NCBI GenBank assembly: GCA_019894765.1
Contig: JAGXNT010000055.1
Coordinates: forward strand, 1-46,167
DNA: 46,167 bases
Source of the DNA: Candidatus Heimdallarchaeota archaeon
GTDB lineage: Archaea > Asgardarchaeota > Heimdallarchaeia > JABLTI01
Direction: 5' to 3'
In this document: positions 43,998-46,167 of the stretch, one piece after another
How the letters are laid out: each line of letters starts with the position of its first letter
Position numbering within the stretch: position 1 is the stretch's first letter
Made by a program: the position numbers and the translations under genes
The notes under the pieces: generated by a model
Seen by the model: the letters and a program-made list of their open reading frames with translations, nothing else
What the model was told of the DNA's origin: nothing
Database searches by the model: none

Positions 43998-45419
43998 TTA
44001 TCTATAATTTTCCAAAGGTTGTTTCTTACCTGTTAATCTTGATTCTTCAGCTGCAAAACCCATGAAATGAGATTCCATTGCATTGAGAACATCGGTGAGG
44101 TTTCCTTCCTCTCTGCTTCTTTCACCTAACATTACAGTAGTAAAAGCATGCATGATGCCTTCATCTCCTCCACCATGAGCAGAAATCGTTAGACCTTTTT
44201 TGTAAATTGTTTCAGTGTCCCCATTTCGAAAATCAATGAATTCAATTAACTCGAGACTATTTCGGAATACCCCACGAATCACTCCCTTTGTTCCGAAAAT
44301 CCTGAATTCTCTTCCTTCGTGCTCTGATAAACCATGCATTACGAGAGTTACTGAAGCACCACTTGGAAAATTAAAAGTGGAGACTTGGTGATCTGGTACA
44401 TCACTACCAGTTTTATAGATGCATAAACCGTACGGTCCCTCTTTCAGAGCTTTCATTCTTCCTTCTATTGAATAATCATTTGTTAAATGAGTGACAGGAA
44501 ATTGGTCCCAATTCTTTATTCGTTTAATGTCTTTACTGAAAATAGCTACGAAATTCAAGAAGGATTTTGATTTTAATATACGCTTAATTATCCAACGAAC
44601 AAATCTGGATGGAGAATATTTACCTGTTCTAATTACTGGTTCTAATTCTAAGTATAATCTTGGAGCATACCAGGGGCATTCATCTTCAATGGGGCAACCA
44701 TCCGTACATCGTTCCGGAGCTTTTGGTGGGGCATTCTCAGGTTTATAGTGAGTTAACTCCCCATGGGAATAAACATCAACTGGTTTCTCACCCATTAACC
44801 AATAGATTAAATCTAAATCGTGACAAGTTTTTGCTAGAACAATTGCTGTAGATTCTTCTTTATTTTTGTATGGTCCTCGAACAAATGAATGGCCAAAATG
44901 CCAGTAAGAAACATTTTCTGAGTGATCATAATGAACGATTTTGCCAAGTTTTTCTGTTGCTAAGAATTCTTTCAATGCTTGCCAATAATTCGTGAATCGT
45001 AAAACATGTCCAACTTGAACTATTCGATTTTTTGCACTAGCACACTTTGCAATATCCTGACATTCTTCCAGAGTAGGAGCAATTGGTTTTTCCAAGAAGA
45101 GATCATAATCTAATTCCAAAGCTTCTATTGCTGGCTCATGATGCATTCTATCAGGAGTACAGATGAAAGCCACTTGTGCGATTTTCCCGATTTTAGCGTT
45201 AAACAATGCATTCCAAGTTGGAAACGCATAATCATCAGGAATGTTATGTAATTCTTGGAAGATTTTTCGTTTTTCATCATCCGAATCACAAATTGCTATG
45301 AATTTTAGTCTCGAGGGATATTTTAGAGCGTATGCTCCATAGGCATCTCTACCTCGAGTGCCAGCACCAACAAGAACAGCAGTTACAGGTTTATTCTCAG
45401 ATTTGCTCATTTTGAACAT
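43998..45419 (-). CDS. Gfo/Idh/MocA-family oxidoreductase
   Basis: NAD(P)-dependent sugar or inositol dehydrogenase-type protein of 473 residues, longer than the usual ~340-400. The Rossmann start is VLVGAGTRGRDAYG, the catalytic Lys lies in LEKPIAPT, and HDLDLIYWLMGEKP is the usual downstream motif. A cysteine cluster (RCTDGCPIEDECPWY) of four Cys at ~240-255 may bind a metal, an unusual addition that recurs in a subset of the family. ATG 45419. Its substrate is not known; it is divergent from the Fe-S gene at the right edge. Confidence 0.85.
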   Translation of the reverse strand: MFKMSKSENKPVTAVLVGAGTRGRDAYGAYALKYPSRLKFIAICDSDDEKRKIFQELHNIPDDYAFPTWNALFNAKIGKIAQVAFICTPDRMHHEPAIEALELDYDLFLEKPIAPTLEECQDIAKCASAKNRIVQVGHVLRFTNYWQALKEFLATEKLGKIVHYDHSENVSYWHFGHSFVRGPYKNKEESTAIVLAKTCHDLDLIYWLMGEKPVDVYSHGELTHYKPENAPPKAPERCTDGCPIEDECPWYAPRLYLELEPVIRTGKYSPSRFVRWIIKRILKSKSFLNFVAIFSKDIKRIKNWDQFPVTHLTNDYSIEGRMKALKEGPYGLCIYKTGSDVPDHQVSTFNFPSGASVTLVMHGLSEHEGREFRIFGTKGVIRGVFRNSLELIEFIDFRNGDTETIYKKGLTISAHGGGDEGIMHAFTTVMLGERSREEGNLTDVLNAMESHFMGFAAEESRLTGKKQPLENYR

Positions 45420-45559
45420 CTACTCTATTACAGTTTTCTAATTTAAAAGAAATATGTAGGAAAATCAAATGATAAAAGTGACAATTTGACAAGTAACAAT
45501 TTTAAAGGAAGAGAGCATTAAATTGAAAAGTATAGAATGAAATCCTTTCTATTATAACT

Positions 45560-46167
45560 ATGAGATTGGAGACAGTAAACTTGGGTCACAAGAAAGGGCA
45601 TGAGAAAAATAGTTACGTGCAACTACAACAAAGATTAGATAAATCACCACAAAGCGCACCAACTTCCAAAGCACTATTTGAAATTTTACAAGTGCTTTTT
45701 ACTGAAGAAGAAGCTCATTTTGTTTCTTTGCTTCCAATTAATTTTGTGACAGCCGAAAAAGCAGCGAAAATCTGGAAAACTACTCGAGATGAAGCTGAAA
45801 AAATACTAGATACATTAGCAGGGAAAGGTTTGCTCATGGATGGATGTCAAGATGAAAGACGATCCTATATCTTAGCTCCGACAATGGCTGGGTTCTTTGA
45901 GTTTTCACTGATGCGTACAGACGGAAAATTTGACAGAAAAGTACTTTCAGAGCTTTACTACCAATACTTGAATGTGGAAGATGATTTTCTTTTTGCAATA
46001 TTTGCTACTCAAACACCAATTGATCGAGTATTTGTTCAAGAAGAAACCATTCGTCCAGAAGATTATTCAGAAATTCTAGATTATGAACGAGCAACGAAAG
46101 TAATTGAAACGGCTGAATGTATAACTGTTGGTACTTGTTATTGTAGACACAAAATGGAACACAAAGG
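45560..46167 (+). CDS. Winged-helix/ferredoxin-type Fe-S protein, truncated by the window edge
   Basis: The open frame runs off the right end. The first ~200 residues have a winged-helix region (LPINFVTAEKAAKIW, LDTLAGKGLLMDG) followed by a linker and the start of a cysteine cluster, TVGTCYCRHKMEHKG. The CYCRHKMEH motif matches a family of cytoplasmic 4Fe-4S proteins with a HTH in front, found in archaea and anaerobic bacteria. Possibly an electron-transfer protein with a regulatory HTH. ATG 45560 is the earliest start; TTG 45581 has GGAG nine bases before it and is also possible. The missing part should hold more CxxC motifs. Confidence 0.75.
   Translation, partial: MRLETVNLGHKKGHEKNSYVQLQQRLDKSPQSAPTSKALFEILQVLFTEEEAHFVSLLPINFVTAEKAAKIWKTTRDEAEKILDTLAGKGLLMDGCQDERRSYILAPTMAGFFEFSLMRTDGKFDRKVLSELYYQYLNVEDDFLFAIFATQTPIDRVFVQEETIRPEDYSEILDYERATKVIETAECITVGTCYCRHKMEHK

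Noticed and set aside
1..46167. CRISPR array, insertion sequence, prophage or toxin-antitoxin defence island
   Set aside because: No regularly spaced repeats, transposase, integrase, phage structural gene or terminal inverted repeats were found; DinB-like, GNAT and HAD genes here lack toxin-antitoxin layout.

Overview
The window is AT-rich, densely coded DNA from an archaeon, most probably an Asgard archaeon of the Heimdallarchaeia type. This is inferred, not proven: there is no rRNA, tRNA or ribosomal protein here to anchor the taxonomy. The clues are many TTG and GTG starts with GGTGA or GGAGG ribosome sites, TATA-like boxes about 25 bases ahead of starts, a tungsten aldehyde ferredoxin oxidoreductase, a DUF2769 protein, an AmrS-like radical SAM enzyme, many zinc-ribbon membrane proteins and an isoprenylcysteine methyltransferase-like protein. 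I see no CRISPR array, insertion sequence, prophage, rRNA or tRNA.

Layout. 0-1.4 kb: an unknown protein followed by a single-domain copy of its C-terminus that appears to start on ATT. 1.4-4.6 kb: a minus-strand pair, a membrane-anchored alkaline phosphatase and an AOR. 4.8-7.2 kb: a cytoplasmic GH35 beta-galactosidase. 7.2-9.1 kb: small zinc-binding and zinc-ribbon/membrane proteins, one of them split by an in-frame TAG. 9.3-12.6 kb: lysine 6-aminotransferase, a DUF2769 protein, a small zinc-ribbon protein and an AmrS-like radical SAM enzyme, with a pair of phased palindromes between the first two. 12.7-14.8 kb: a large extracellular seven-blade propeller fused to a membrane domain. 14.8-17.7 kb: amidohydrolase, tandem GNAT-like protein, a structured 355-base gap, and a YdjM-like membrane hydrolase.

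17.8-23.0 kb is a six-gene minus-strand run (membrane esterase, 3-methyladenine glycosylase I, metallo-beta-lactamase-fold hydrolase, DinB-like protein, DegV, phosphoesterase) that is probably one transcription unit. 23.1-30.6 kb is mostly minus-strand single genes: flavodoxin (plus), stand-alone receiver, alpha/beta hydrolase, a frameshifted DegV, GNAT, a secreted zinc phospholipase C-like enzyme with a calcium-binding repeat region, an HD hydrolase and a second metallo-beta-lactamase-fold protein. 30.7-35.4 kb carries two PLP aminotransferases, a secreted membrane-tethered DJ-1/PfpI-like protein and a small TPR protein. 35.4-38.1 kb holds a hairpin-rich gap, a flavodoxin and three small membrane proteins. 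38.3-46.2 kb holds HAD, TatD-like, NTF2-like, ICMT-like, TPR, eight-helix membrane, GNAT and Gfo/Idh/MocA proteins and the start of a winged-helix/Fe-S protein cut by the right edge.

Taken together this looks like housekeeping and accessory metabolism (aldehyde oxidation, lysine and sulfur amino-acid turnover, sugar hydrolysis, detoxification, DNA alkylation repair) plus a surface-protein component. No single new system stands out. The most useful anomalies are the ATT-started duplicate, the amber-split zinc-ribbon protein, the frameshifted DegV gene, the twin palindromes at 10.6 kb, the hairpin-rich gaps near 16.9, 24.1 and 35.4 kb, and a strong excess of the hexamer CTCGAG.
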